A stretch of DNA of 64,000 bases, taken from the NCBI GenBank assembly GCA_032209605.1, contig JASFXZ010000013.1:10623901-10687900 (forward strand). The letters run 5' to 3'. This document shows, piece by piece, positions 10,335 to 23,299 of this stretch (position 1 is the first letter of the stretch; every line of letters starts with the position of its first letter). A program made the translations under genes and the position numbers. The notes beneath the pieces are model-generated. The model had not been told where the DNA came from, did no database searches, and worked only from the letters and a program-made list of their open reading frames with translations. Source of the DNA: Mactromeris polynyma. Lineage: Eukaryota > Mollusca > Bivalvia > Venerida > Mactridae.

Positions 10335-12725
10335 GCAAGTTCAAGTAAATACCCACTTTAATGTGAGATAAATGTGATAGAGGTATCATAATGTTAGCTC
10401 ATTGTATTGATTTGGTTAATTGCATGACTCCAGCTTAAATATGATCTCCAGTTGAAAATCCAGGTTAAATACTGCCCTTTGCAAAAAGACAGACGATGTG
10501 ATGGATTGTGTATATCACTTTTAGTATAACATTAGGTTTGAATTATTGACAAATTCCATAAAATTTAAAATTACCAGCAGGACGGTTTAAGGTACCTTCA
10601 TTGAAGTGCTGGATTGTTTCAGCGCACATCATAATTTGTGTTCATTTTAAATAATCTAAATGTTAACGCAAATTGGACATCATATCTCAATGCATGAAAG
10701 AAATTTTAACTTGTAGATTTGAAGACTGTGGCAAATCTCATTAAAACCAAATCCTATATATTGCTCTATGACATACGCCCATCCAGTCCCCAACGGTACA
10801 ATATGCCTGAATCTCATCTTAATTAGATTGGACTGAGCCCAACTAGACCCAAAACTAAAATTATGCACAACAGATTTAAACTGGGCACTAGCAGCATTAG
10901 TCTTGAATAAATTAAACTTAAATTGTTCACTATTCCCAAGTTTGTAGAGACAAATAACGAATTAACAATTATAGCACACAATAATCAATTTACAAAACTT
11001 CATTGAATGTATAATTCTTAAGTTATTTGAATTGCCATTTGTCAACTGGTTTCTATTAACAACAAGTAAACAGAACGCAATGAAATGAACTAGTTTACCT
11101 TTCATACTTTGAAACTGAAGTTGTTAAATGTTTTCATATATTTTATAATTATTATGTGCTTACCTTGTACTAAATTATCCAAGTATTTAATAGAGAAACA
11201 AAGAGCAGTTTAAATAAACATTTTTCTACAATGTCACCTTTGTGTTATATTTTAAACGTCACTGTCAGGGTCTGGGTAAAATCCAATCTCAATCAATATG
11301 TAGTGTAATATAACAATGGGTTAAATATAACAATGGGTTATCTTCTCTTGGTTATGTTTATTTGTAGATATCTTGCATGCGTTCATATCGTTTATATCAA
11401 CTCATTATACTCTAGTAGATTTATATAGATAGAGAATCGAATCAAACAATTATTTTGTTATAAGTATTGTGTAACTATAAATATTATAGTAAGCGTAAAA
11501 CTGTGAACTACTATGTTGCATAGTACCATACTGCTGTATCGTTACATAATATTCTTTATCCTGTTAAGCATTCTGCAAGTATTGTATACGTTTTCTCACC
11601 CTGGCAAATGCAATCTAATGCGTTAATGTATTAATTAATCATATTTGTCATTTGATAATCTATGTATTTGATTTTAAGAACTTTGCAATCTTATTTTAAT
11701 ATCATTAAGACCAACTTGATATGTAAGCATCATTCTGACCATCTAGACTTAGGTTTTGTGTGAGTGGCGTTCCATGTAACTTATTTTTTCCTTTAAACAT
11801 TTTTATTAAATTTATTTTATTAGAATATACTACTAAACATTTGCTACATTTTAAAGAATGTATTGAAATATTATACTTACATTGACAAAATTTACCATGC
11901 TAGTTTCGTTTATTAGTAGACGGACTGTCCTTGATTGGAAATTGTAAATAAATATATCAACTTGAATGTAATCGACTGATTATTTTGCACAATACTAATA
12001 CAATGAATTGTTGAAGCATTTTTAAAACAATGAATGTTTATTATATGAAGTGCTCAAATATGGAATTGTCTACCTTTAACTGAATGTACCATCAAAAAAC
12101 CACAGTAGTGGCAAATATTTTGACAATAAAAACAAATAATGTAAAAAATATCAACAGTAGTACAAGAATGGATAAGGTCAGTTTTCCGTATGTGACTGTT
12201 GTACTTCTGTCGTTGTTTTATCCCGTTTAACAAATGCTGAATGAAAGTTCACTTTTATGTGATTAGTCATTATCTGTGACGTCAACATGTGCTTTATATT
12301 TCTTCTTCTCTCAATTTTACTGTATCGATATTGACTTGTTCGAAAATGCTAATATACTTCACTACAAATTGAAAACCTATTCCCTTAAGTTATCTGTCTT
12401 AATTTATTACGATTTCGTAGATATCTGTGTACGAAATATGTTCAGTAAGGGTTTAGCCTGTTTACCTGAAATTGTACATAAAATGGGATATCAGCATCAC
12501 TCAGGTGAGCCATATTATCAGGGATTTATTATGTTGGCCACATTACTGAAAAGTCTTTATGAATGTACTGAAAATAGTTCACCACAGATAATCGGTCTCA
12601 TTAAAGGAAAAGGTGAATTCTTTATTGTAAAGTTAAAAAACATTATTTCTTTATTGGACAGGATTCACTTTATGAGAAATGTTTGATTGTCAGATGAATT
12701 CTGAGTTTACTTTATCAATTTTCAG
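10335..12725. other. Conserved spacer between the transposon and POLR1B copy 1 exons
   Basis: Aligns to 40,345-42,924 (TRIM C spacer) and more loosely to 27,660-31,123 and 58,800-60,800. Copy C has ~205 extra bases (about 40,704-40,908). No protein-like ORF survives the comparison: the ORF at 12,276-12,686 is broken by a stop in copy C. A conserved minus-strand donor-like site (CAAG|GTAAGC, exon edge 11,164) could mark a TRIM 5' non-coding exon. Confidence 0.55.
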
Positions 12726-15700
12726 GTACATGACAAGAAAGCTGTTTGATTTTGCCAAAGGAAAATGCGCTCACGAGAATGGTGATAGCCCCATGTTCCA
12801 GGAAGTATTGTTAGGGGGACATTTATTCCAGATGGTGTTGAAAGATAAATTGGAGGGTTATCTTAATTCTATAAAAGCAATCATAGAAAAGCATGCAAAG
12901 AATTTCAAAGCTGGAAGTGATCGATATAAACTCAATTCATGTAATTTTGTAATTTTTGACATTCTATTCTTGTATTTGGACCAATTTGTGTATAAATAAA
13001 ACATTTTGTAAAATCATTAAATATCACAAGACCCTAAATCCAGTCTGTCAATGAAGGACAATTTTGTCCCTTTATTTGGAAGAACAATTTGTTCCTCATT
13101 AATTGCCTTGTTATTATTGGATGATGTCTGGGTTTTGTCTAACTAATCATTACGGAATTGTACTCAAATTAAATGCTATTAATGTTAACCACAAATTTTC
13201 TAGTCTATCAATTATTAACTTTTGATCAAGTTAAACAAAATATTGTACAAAGATTTCTGAAAGATCTTTTGAGAATGGATTTCAAAATGATAAATGTGCA
13301 ATGTTGTAATTTAAATGAATGCTTGTCTTACCATCACAATCCTACATTATGCCCATAAAAACGTGTTTGTTTTTATATTTAGATTCCCTGAATGTTGCAC
13401 TGGGATCTTGTCCTGATATCTGCAAGTCAATTGAATATTTCATCGCCACTGGAAACCTGGTCACAAAATCTGGATTAGCTCTAATGCAGGTAAGTTTGGA
13501 CTGTTGTTGTTAAAGAATTTGACCATTTCAAGGCATCAAGAGATATTCCCTCATGAAATGGACGGAAGGAGGGTATTCCAAGACTGCAGTTATTAAACTG
13601 AGATGAATCTCAAACTCGAGCATCTGATTAGTTGTTTCTGTGCTATTTGTGTCACGTGATTTTGCACAATTGTGTATCAAATTGTATTCATGTGCATTCA
13701 GAAAAGGCAAATATTTTTCTCATTTTGCCTGATGAATGTCAGTTGATCCATTATGAACAATGAAACTCCTTCTGTTTTACATTTGTCTTCATTGTTACAA
13801 AAGAACTGATAATATAATATTATTCAGAAAGTGTATTTATGTACCTTTGTAATATATTGTATTTATTTTTTAGTGTTTCTAAATGCCATTCCCTGTAATG
13901 CACCATAATACTGCATTGTCTGCACTGCTTTTATATTTCAGCAATCTGGAATGACAGTAGTGGCTGATAAGCTGAATTTTATGCGATATATCTCTCACTT
14001 CCGATGGATTCACAGAGGAGCTTTCTTTGCCCAGATGAGAACAACGGCAGTTAGAAAACTGTTACCAGAAGCTTGGGGTATACACTTTGAAAATCTTCTT
14101 GTCCCAAACCATAAGGCCTAGAGCATTGATTTTTGGTGTGTAGCATTGTCTAGTGGTCCTCTTACAAGATTGCATTAATTATTTAGTTTAGTAAACAAAA
14201 CATGGCCGCCAGGGGCGCAGCCGTGTTCCCTATATGTATATAGTGGAAACAATACTTAGTATCATCCTTTAAACCCCTGAATGGATTTTGATCAAACTTT
14301 TTAGGTTGTCCTCTTCCAAAGTAACATAAATAGTTTTGTTTCGTTCATAAGTAGGTCACGGGAGCTAAAATAGATTTTGGAAGTGAAACTTTGAAAATCT
14401 TCTTCTGCAAAAACCATAAGGTTTAGAGCTTTGATATTTTGTGTTTAGCATTGTCTAGTGGTCCTCTTCAAAGATTGCATAACTTATTAAGTTCGATAAA
14501 AAACATGGCATTGTACCCAGGTGAGCGATATAGGGCCATCATGGCCCTCTTGTTGTTTCTTATAGCTAGATCTCGTAGTCATTCTAACAAATTGTAGATT
14601 GAAGAGTTGGCTGCCTAAATGTAACGGTATATTTCCTCCTTAAAGTCGTATACAAACCTAAGTTTTCTGACTGGTCTTTAAACTTATCTACAAACTGACC
14701 TTCAAGGCCTGGTATCCAAACACTTAGGCATATATTTGCAATTGAGGTCTAGAAAATATGAAATACTGTACATATCATCTGTATATTTATTCCTGAGTCA
14801 GCAAATTATTAAGATCTGTTCTTTGTAGGATTTCTATGTCCTGTACATACTCCTGATGGTTCTCCGTGTGGACTGATGAACCATGCTACAGCTATGTGTC
14901 AGGTAACACTCTATCATTCACATTATGTACATGCAGAATAGATGAATAGTAAATTTTTATGTGGCTATCTGTAGATTTAATCTGACATATTTATATTTAT
15001 ATTCATCAGAGGTGTCTTATTTAACGATGTATGTTTGGTACTTAATTTCTTTAAGAGTTGAAGCCATTTTCATTGCTAGAGGAAGCACTGTTATTTATAG
15101 ATGGTCTCTGGTAAATATCAGCCCCTGACCGAAGCTCTTGCCCATATAAGCTTGCCTAATATTGACCTCTTCAACCTTTTGGGTAAACTTATCTAAATTC
15201 TAGTAACACATTTTATTTAACAGATGTTTGATGCTTTCAGTTTCAGGTGTTTACATTTCAACAAAAGCCCCTGTTTAAGGCATTGTCCCTTGTTGGTATA
15301 AGCTCTCTAGACAATCCACCATGTTCCATCAAAGATTGTTACACTGTTATATTGGATGGAAAGATTGTTGGGTATGTAAGTGATGAAATGGCGACACATG
15401 TTGAGCAGAAAATTCGAGTAATGAAAGTACGAGGTCTTTATCAGGTATGTATGTCGAAATCTATACAGTTATCATAAGTCTCTATTTCCCAGAATTATTG
15501 CCTAATTATATAAGTTAAAACAATGCATGGTTGTCAAGGGGTTTTGCGCTTGACTCTATAGAGTTTCACATGCCTGAGTATGCATCCCCTGAATTTAGAG
15601 TTTGTGCATCGCAATACATAACAAAATGAGAGACATAGGTAAATCTGTTCCACTGTATACACAAGCCTTGACTTAGGCACTGGTGCTGTTGTGAAGCAGC

Positions 15701-18700
15701 CGTCTTCGAGAGTTATTGATATAAGTGTTAGTATTAAAATATCTCATTCCTTGGCCAAGTGGTTATGACAGCTGACTGCAAATCACCTGCCTTTCACCTC
15801 TGCAGGTTAGAATTTCACCAAGGATGCATAATTTGCCTGTGAGGAAGCTATCCATCAGGCTTACGGAAGGACTGTTGTACTAAATAGATGTCTTTTGTGC
15901 CCAAAAGTAATGCCTGACGGAGCAATCGGGGTCCCCTGGCACGCTAATAGCTGGAGAAGTCCCTTCATGACTGGCTGTTTGTGAAACTTAAAGCCCATTA
16001 CAAAAATAACTTTTAATTGAAACTAAACATGTGTTTTGTCTTGCAGGTACCGCCTACTATGGAAATATGTCTTGTGAAGAAGACAAAGTATGCTAGTCAG
16101 TACCCCGGTTTGTTTCTTTTTACAACTCCAGCTAGAATGGTCCGACCTGTGATGAATCTTGCCTTGAATGCTGTGGAGATGATTGGAACATTTGAACAGG
16201 TGTACATGGACATTTGCATCGATCAGAATGAGGCTTATGAAGGGGTATGGTTGTTTTCCTAGCTCAAGCATTAAACTCAACTGCGAATTTTAAGGAAACC
16301 ATTAACAATTGGCCAAGGAGGGTTTCAAATTTTGTACTGTCTACAAATAATTGAATTTCAGTGGATTACATTATTAGCCCTCTGTGATTGGTCTTTGTTA
16401 ATCCTATTTTGTTAAGATGTACTTTTCACTATTATTGTGATGTTATATTCATGAAGATAAATAATCGCTTAATATTGTGATGTTAATTTCACAAAACTGA
16501 AATTAGAAACTATTGCCAAATAAGCTGATAACTTCATGTCTTGAAATATCAGCATTGTGACAATATCTGATACCCTACTTTCAGATTACTACTCATCAAG
16601 AACTTGATGGCGTCAGCATGCTTTCTGTAGCTGCTAACATGACACCATTCTCAGATTTCAACCAGAGTCCAAGGAACATGTATCAATGTCAGGTAAGTAC
16701 CATATACACCTTACAGTGCTTACAGAGCTGATCTTTGCTAGAATGAACAATTTCATCTTGGTATAACTTATATTTATGGAAATCGTAACTGGTCCTGATA
16801 CATTGTTTACCTGACATTACCTTTGTAAGAACATAGCAAGCCTTGTAAGTGTTCTATTGTGTATATTGAAGCCTACTGCGAATGCTCTGTCAATAAAGTA
16901 TTCAATTTCTCTGGTTTGTTATGTGAAATTTATAGAGATGTGTCTGGGTGTCCTTATTAGTGTAAGCAAAGAGCTGTTAACCATGATATGAAACAGAAAT
17001 ATAAAAATACAATCAGAAATTTTGATTAAAAAAAGTTAAAACATTTTGATTAAAAAGTTAAAAAAGTGCATGTATTCAAATGTAATAATATTGTAGAATA
17101 ATAATGTCCTTGCAAAATATGGGTGATATTCATGTCTGGTACCCTGTCTCTCGCTGTTTGCACATCTTTACTTACTGGAAAGGTGACTAAAACAATCCAC
17201 CATGTCAATTCAAGATCAAAATGGAATGAAAGGAGACATATGTTTTTATGTAAAGAAAAACTATGTAGTTGTTTTTTGTTAACAGATGGGTAAGCAGACT
17301 ATGGGTATTCCTCTTCATGCACTGCAACACAGAGCTGATAACAAACTGTACAAGCTGCAAACACCACAGACACCAATGGTGAGACCTACCAAGTATGACA
17401 TGTATGATATGGACACATACCCGCTTGGAACCAATGCTGTTGTTGCTGTGATCTCTTACACTGTAAGTTTGATACTATTCCTGATTGATCCGTTTGTTTA
17501 GGAAATTGTTGAAAACAGCTTCTATGCTACTATCTGTTGTCTGACGTGTTGCATTAAAGTTTATTAAAACCATGTAACATTCCGCAATACAAACTTCTAA
17601 ATTTCTGCAATTACAATAGAGAAGTGGATCTTAGATCAGCCACACTTCTTGAGTGATCCCCATAAAGCTGATACAAACATTCACAGTTACTCTGGAGATT
17701 GGTACAGGGTCATCTTAGTAGTCTTTTTCTTTCATTCGTTAACATTGTGTTGGTAAATTACAGGGATATGATATGGAGGATGCTATGGTGATAAACAAGT
17801 CGTCATTTCAACGAGGATTTGGTCATGCCACAGTGTACAAGACAGAAATTATAAATCTTGTTGATATAATAAAGACTGGAGCAGAGTCCACACCACTTGT
17901 GTTTGGTAGGTAACTTTTATATGAACGGATAAACTCCATGACTGAGTAGCCACTGCACAAAACCACTATGTATTCGTGTCTCACCACATTGGATACTTCA
18001 ATGTTAGAACACAAACAGCTTGCCTATGGAAGGTGGTCAACTGGAAGCCCTACTGTGTTGCCAGTCAGCTGACTTGCAGACAGTTTTGGGTTTTACTGGG
18101 TAGACCCACCTAATTTACAAATGTAACCATTCTAATGGCTTGCAGAGGGTTGGGGTTTTACCTTTACTTAAAAATAGACAGGTCCTCCATCATACTAGAT
18201 GGGACTCTCTGTGTGATATGTTTTGTGTTGGTGCTCTTTACAAAGAAGCGTGACAAATAAAGGTACTTTGTTTAACATTGCTACTGTTCAACAAATGACC
18301 CGAGATCCTATGCTTTTATGCATCCAACAACTTATCAGGTACTTACATCGGCTTATTCAACTACTGATATTCACCTTTGGTTTAAACATATTCCATTTAT
18401 GTTATTAGTATGATGTAGCCAGGTAGCAGAAAAAAGGCCACGTTACCAAAGTAGTGAAACCATATGTTCCCTTTTGTTGATACAAATCTCAAGTAAATAT
18501 GTGTGATGTTTATATTTGTTAAATGTTCAATATAATTCCATCCAATGGGAATAAATTCTTGAGATGTCTTAATGACATTAAACTTTTCTTACAAGTTCCT
18601 TTTTTAATTAAATGCCATGTTTTACATGATTCAGGTATAAAGCCAACAAGTCAAGCATACACACTTGGACAGTTAGATCTAGATGGACTGCCACCTGTGG

Positions 18701-21700
18701 GATCTTACCTTGATGACACAAAACCATTTTACAGGTACAAATAGAAATGTTGTATGTTTCTGAGATGGGGTAAATTAATGGAATTTATGTTGTAATGTAT
18801 TGTACTAAAAAGTTAGTGAGTAATTTACAATCATAAAATATTTAGTGAATCTTGACTAACGTTTATTATTTTCGTAAATAAAGCAATTATTATTATTATG
18901 CAATATATGTTGAAGATTGACTTTTTTATTTGCAGTTATATAAATACACAGAATAGTCAAGAGACTGTAGCAAGATACAAGAGCCAGGAACCAGCCTATG
19001 TAGAACACATCAAGTTACTGGGAAATGATGCGGGTACCAGAGGCATATCAAAAGTGGCTATAATGTTAAGAATCAATGTAAGTATCATACATGTTCATTG
19101 TTCAATAACCACATACATTTAAATATTTGAAGTCCTAGTTAAAACTCTATAAAATGTCAATAAATTCAAGGAGGGAGGCATAGGTCTGATGGAGTGTGTC
19201 ACACTCCTTTATCATGTGATTATGCGTTCAAATCCTACTGGTGAGTATGAGTGAGACTCTTCTATGGTCATCACAGTCACTGAGTTAGGCATTAGTAAAT
19301 ACTGATAAAAAGCAAATGGAATATTCATCGACAGATATTAATATCAGAGACAGATATTAATATCAGATTCGCAAACCATTGGAAATAAGTATTTTTAAAA
19401 ATAAAGTTTTGAACCCTAATACAATTTCACATAAACTATAAATGAGTTGTTAGTACGTAACCAACCTTGACATGGGTACTGTAAGCCAAGCAAAGGCATA
19501 ATACAATAAGTTGCTAACCTGGTAAAGAATAATATATAAAGATCCTTACTATTTTCGTTTTGTAAGGAGAATTAAGGACATTTATGAATAAGAGAATTAT
19601 GTTTAACACCAGAAAACGCATTACATGTATACTCTTTTATTTACAGAGAAATCCCATTATAGGAGACAAATTTGCCAGTAGACATGGACAGAAAGGTGTC
19701 TGCAGGTAAGGAGTTACATTTGTCTGCAATATTGAATGGTTTGCGTTTTTTGTGCCCCACCAAGTAGGTGGCACTGAGTTTAACCATTGTCCCTCCATCC
19801 GTCAGTAAGATGACATTAAGTGTTCAACATATAGAAACACAACTTTATAGGAATATAAGATATCTCATGAAATTGAGCACCTGAGATTTTTCGATTGGAT
19901 TTATTTAGTAAGCCAAGCGATATGCCTGTTCATTGGATTAAGCTCAGTCTCATATTTCCTATGGATACATGTCTAGTTTTCATTTTATTCAGAAAGAAAA
20001 ACACAATGAAATGGTATAATACTATTCATCAAATATTATATCTAGATAATTGTGTCTTGGAAATCTATATTTAGAACCCGGGTCTTGAATTTGAGATTGA
20101 TGTTTCAAACATGTATGTAATCAAGACTAAACTTATTTTCAAATTTATATAGCTGTGAATCAATGGAAATCAAATATATGGCTTTGTGTGGACATTTTAG
20201 CACTTATGTTAGATATAACCCAAGGTCATTTGTTTACAAAGCTATCAACTGATCGAGATCAAGTCAATCCTGAAATGTCTTTGCAGATGCCTCATAACTA
20301 TACATAAATAAGTCATAAATTTCTTCTTATTAACATGTACATTTTGAAAACAGTTAAACCTTTTATTTTGACAATTAAGATAGTTATACATGAGACCCAA
20401 AATGATCTTAACCAAACCTGGATCAATTTTCAAGAAATGGCCTTAGCGAAATTTAACGTCTTAATAAATTTGCAAAATATTAATACAGTATGTTACAAAA
20501 TAGACTTGTATAGGTTATATATAAGCTATATTTGATCTTGACCCTAATCTTGAAAACAACCTTTTTAACACAGGACCAGTAAATCATATGTACATTGTAT
20601 ATAAATTTCAGTATGATGTACCCGGTGGAGAATTTACCATTTACAGAAAGTGGAATGACTCCGGATATTATCTTTAATCCCCATGGTTACCCATCTAGAA
20701 TGACCATTGGTGAGTATTCATGCACCTATCAATGTTTTACCCAACGAAGGGAGCGTTGGAGACACAATTAGGTGGTTTAAACCCAAATCTTGGTCGTTTT
20801 CTTGGACAATCATACTGAGCCTATTAATGTCTTTTTTGTAAGGAAAGACCCTCCGAGTTGGGCAAAAATGGAAAGGTGCATTATAGTCTTGTTCTATCTT
20901 CATTCTGACTAAAGTATTGTCATCCAGAATGCTGGTTGTTCGTTGATAATGTTGGTGTTTGAGGGTTATTGAATTTCTTCTGTTTGACACATACACATAC
21001 TTTTCTGAAACCTGAAACACCAGTCAGTATCAATTGACCACCATACTGTAGTGCTATAATAAACGTGTGATATTCCAATAACAAAGTAATGCACAATTGA
21101 TATGGTTGGTTAAGGTATTGCTCAGGCATCATGCTAGATGCCTCAATGTTAATAGTCAGTCAGTACTTTGCATGTAACTTGCTGGTATTACCTTGTGCTA
21201 CACAGTTGTGTCAGCTCAGTTATTTTACCTGTTTTACAGGTATGATGGTGGAAAGTATGGCTGGGAAGTCAGCAGCCATGTTTGGTGACTGCTATGACGC
21301 AACACCATTCCAGTTCTCCGAGGACGACCCAGCGATAGACCATTTTGGTAACCTCCTTGTTAAAGGTACAGTTATATATTTTAACTAACTCTATCAATCC
21401 ACACACTCTACTGCTCTTAAATTACCGATTGGATTTCAAACAAACCTGTTTGAATGAATCGGCACACAGACTAATTGGGTATATTGTCAACTTTGCCCAC
21501 ACCGTGGGTCAGTTGTGGAGAAATCTGCTCTTCTTACATAGCATATCAGCTGTATATAAAATTATGTGTCAATAAACTTTGATTGTCCTGTTTGCTCATT
21601 TTCTGGAAGACATTAATTGTCAGATGTGGTTTGGAAACCATATGAAGACAAACACCCAATTAACAAACTCCAAAATTAACAAAATGATCAATTTGTGTAA

Positions 21701-23115
21701 CATTCATATCATTATTCGTATGAACTTTATGGTCGCAATTACTTCGTTAACACCATTTATTTACTTGGTAGAAATGGAACCATCAATTCAAACTGTTTCC
21801 TACTGTGTATTTGCCTTTGATTTGTTGTATTTCACCAAACTGTGTCCTTTTCTTTTTGCCTTGGCCATCATATTTTATTAGTATGCAATTTTAGCAAAGT
21901 CTGATGAGCATTGTGTTGGCAGTTCTGATACATTTATGAATTTCTCCTTTCAGCTGGCTTTAACTACCACGGTAATGAAAGGTTTTATAGTGGAGTAGAT
22001 GGACGTGAATTGGAAGCCAATATTTTTATGGGTGTTGTCTACTATCAGAGATTAAGACATATGGTGTCAGACAAATTCCAGGTACGTCTATGGGTGACTA
22101 AAATCGTCTATGGGTCTATCGTTACTACTGTTGACCGAACTATTTATTAGTTATTGAGCAGCCTCTATTCAAGCCGTAAGATAACACGTTTTTCATGAGA
22201 TTCCAGAATAAGCAATAAGTGTTGTACAATAAATCCTGATGATATTGCTGTTCAAGATCAGATCTAACATGTGGTATATACAATTTTACAATACAAGAAA
22301 CGGTATGTTGGAATAGAATGACATTTGTTCTCTTAATGAAAAGGAAAACAGTTTAATGTCTTCCATGAATATTGTTGGAATGCCGTCGGTCTGTGATGAA
22401 CCTTACTGTCAATTTCAGGTGAGAACTACAGGGCCAGTAGATCAGTTGACATACCAACCAGTGAAAGGTAGAAAAAGAGGTGGTGGTGTAAGATTTGGAG
22501 AAATGGAACGTGATGCTTTAATCTCACATGGCACGTCATTCGTTCTTCAGGACAGACTTCTAAACTGCTCTGATAAATCAATGGTAACAAACTTACTGCT
22601 TATGGTATAATCCGATTTATAACTTGTATTATGAAAAAAGCCTAATATTTTACTCCCGATTGTTTCTTATTTTCTCAATATTCAGTTTGACTCTTGTTTC
22701 TCAATGTTATTCACCTGGTACACTAAACTCTAGATGTTGCCATATTGTCATCATTTATTGTGATTGTTAAATATTGGAATTATTTTACTAACATATTTGA
22801 CTGAACATCAGTTTGTATTCGTCTGATGTTTTGTTAAACCCGGCAGTTCACTATTTTCTATGAAATATACTGTGACATATTTTTGTTTTTCAGGCCCCTA
22901 TTTGTACAAAATGTGGAAGTTTATTGTCAGTGTTCATGGAAAAGAAAGCCAATTCAGCATTTGCTGCTTCATCTGAAAAAGTTCAACAATGGTCCTGTCT
23001 TCAGTGTAAATCTAGTAGTAATGTAGAAGTTGTATCCGTACCATATGTGTTCCGTTATCTGGCAGCTGAACTTGCTGCTGTAAATATCAGACTTGAACTA
23101 GATGTACAATGCTGA
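12726..23115 (+). CDS. POLR1B: RNA polymerase I subunit RPA2 (second-largest subunit), copy 1, C-terminal 17 exons
   Basis: Exons: 12726-12940, 13383-13489, 13942-14077, 14829-14902, 15247-15444, 16047-16244, 16585-16692, 17286-17462, 17764-17905, 18635-18734, 18936-19077, 19647-19705, 20612-20709, 21240-21365, 21954-22081, 22419-22583, 22894-23115. All junctions are GT-AG and phases agree; together they encode ~797 residues ending at TGA. Diagnostic blocks run in RPA2 order: [75 protein letters not shown] (hybrid-binding core), MPFTESG-like, [17 protein letters not shown], and a C-terminal CxxC...CxxC zinc site (CTKC, CLQC). The protein forms the Pol I catalytic cleft in the nucleolus for rRNA transcription. 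The 5' exons are not between here and the left edge. Oddities versus copy 2: TGC to TGG at 14,005-14,007 (Cys to Trp), and T instead of G as last base of the first exon (Asp to Tyr codon). Confidence 0.95.
14085..14552 (+). mobile_element. Intronic dispersed bivalve-type repeat ending in a GGGCCATCATGGCCC palindrome
   Basis: Two diverged halves (from about 14,085 and 14,390) share TTTGAAAATCTTCTT, ACCATAAGG, TTAGAGC and GCATTGTCTAGTGGTC. It ends in the palindrome at 14,533-14,547 followed by TCTTGTT. The same insertion is in copy 2 at 44,288-44,764, so it predates the duplication. A 3' hairpin recalls Helitron-like elements, but no hallmark end was proved. Confidence 0.5.
15747..16010 (+). 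mobile_element. tRNA-derived SINE in POLR1B copy 1 intron
   Basis: Pol III A-box-like TGGCCAAGTGG (15,752-15,762) and degenerate B-box GGTTAGAATTTC (15,805-15,816) sit in a tRNA-like head. A body with GGAAGCTATCCATCAGGCTTACGG and CTGGAGAAGTCCC resembles bivalve SINEs of the RUDI/V-SINE type, as I recall them. The same element is in copy 2 at 45,959-46,222. Confidence 0.65.
19173..19275 (+). mobile_element. tRNA-like SINE remnant in POLR1B copy 1 intron
   Basis: Starts GGGAGGCATAGGTCTGATGG and has a good B-box, GCGTTCAAATCCTA (19,224-19,237). Copy 2 lacks 40 bases of it, including the B-box (about 49,400). Confidence 0.45.
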
Positions 23116-23292
23116 ATATAATTTGTGTAAATAGAGATAGTGGAGTTATTGTGTGTTTCTGATACTCCATCATTGAACATGTAGACTGAACTAGATCCAC
23201 AATATTCGAAAGCTTGTGAAGATTTTATTTGATGTAATTACATGTATTAACAATTATATTTTATTCACCATACTGTATATAAGCTTGGGTGT

Positions 23293-23298
23293 AATAAA
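23293..23298 (+). terminator. Poly(A) signal AATAAA, POLR1B copy 1
   Basis: AATAAA lies 178 bp past the stop codon. It is conserved at 53,463-53,468 (copy 2) and mutated to AATAAC at 61,891-61,896 beyond the orphan exon. Confidence 0.6.
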
Positions 23299-23299
23299 A

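Noticed and set aside
12276..12686. 136-residue ORF just before the first copy 1 exon
   Set aside because: The paralogous sequence in copy 2 has stops and substitutions in the same frame (about 42,650), and there is no match to RPA2.
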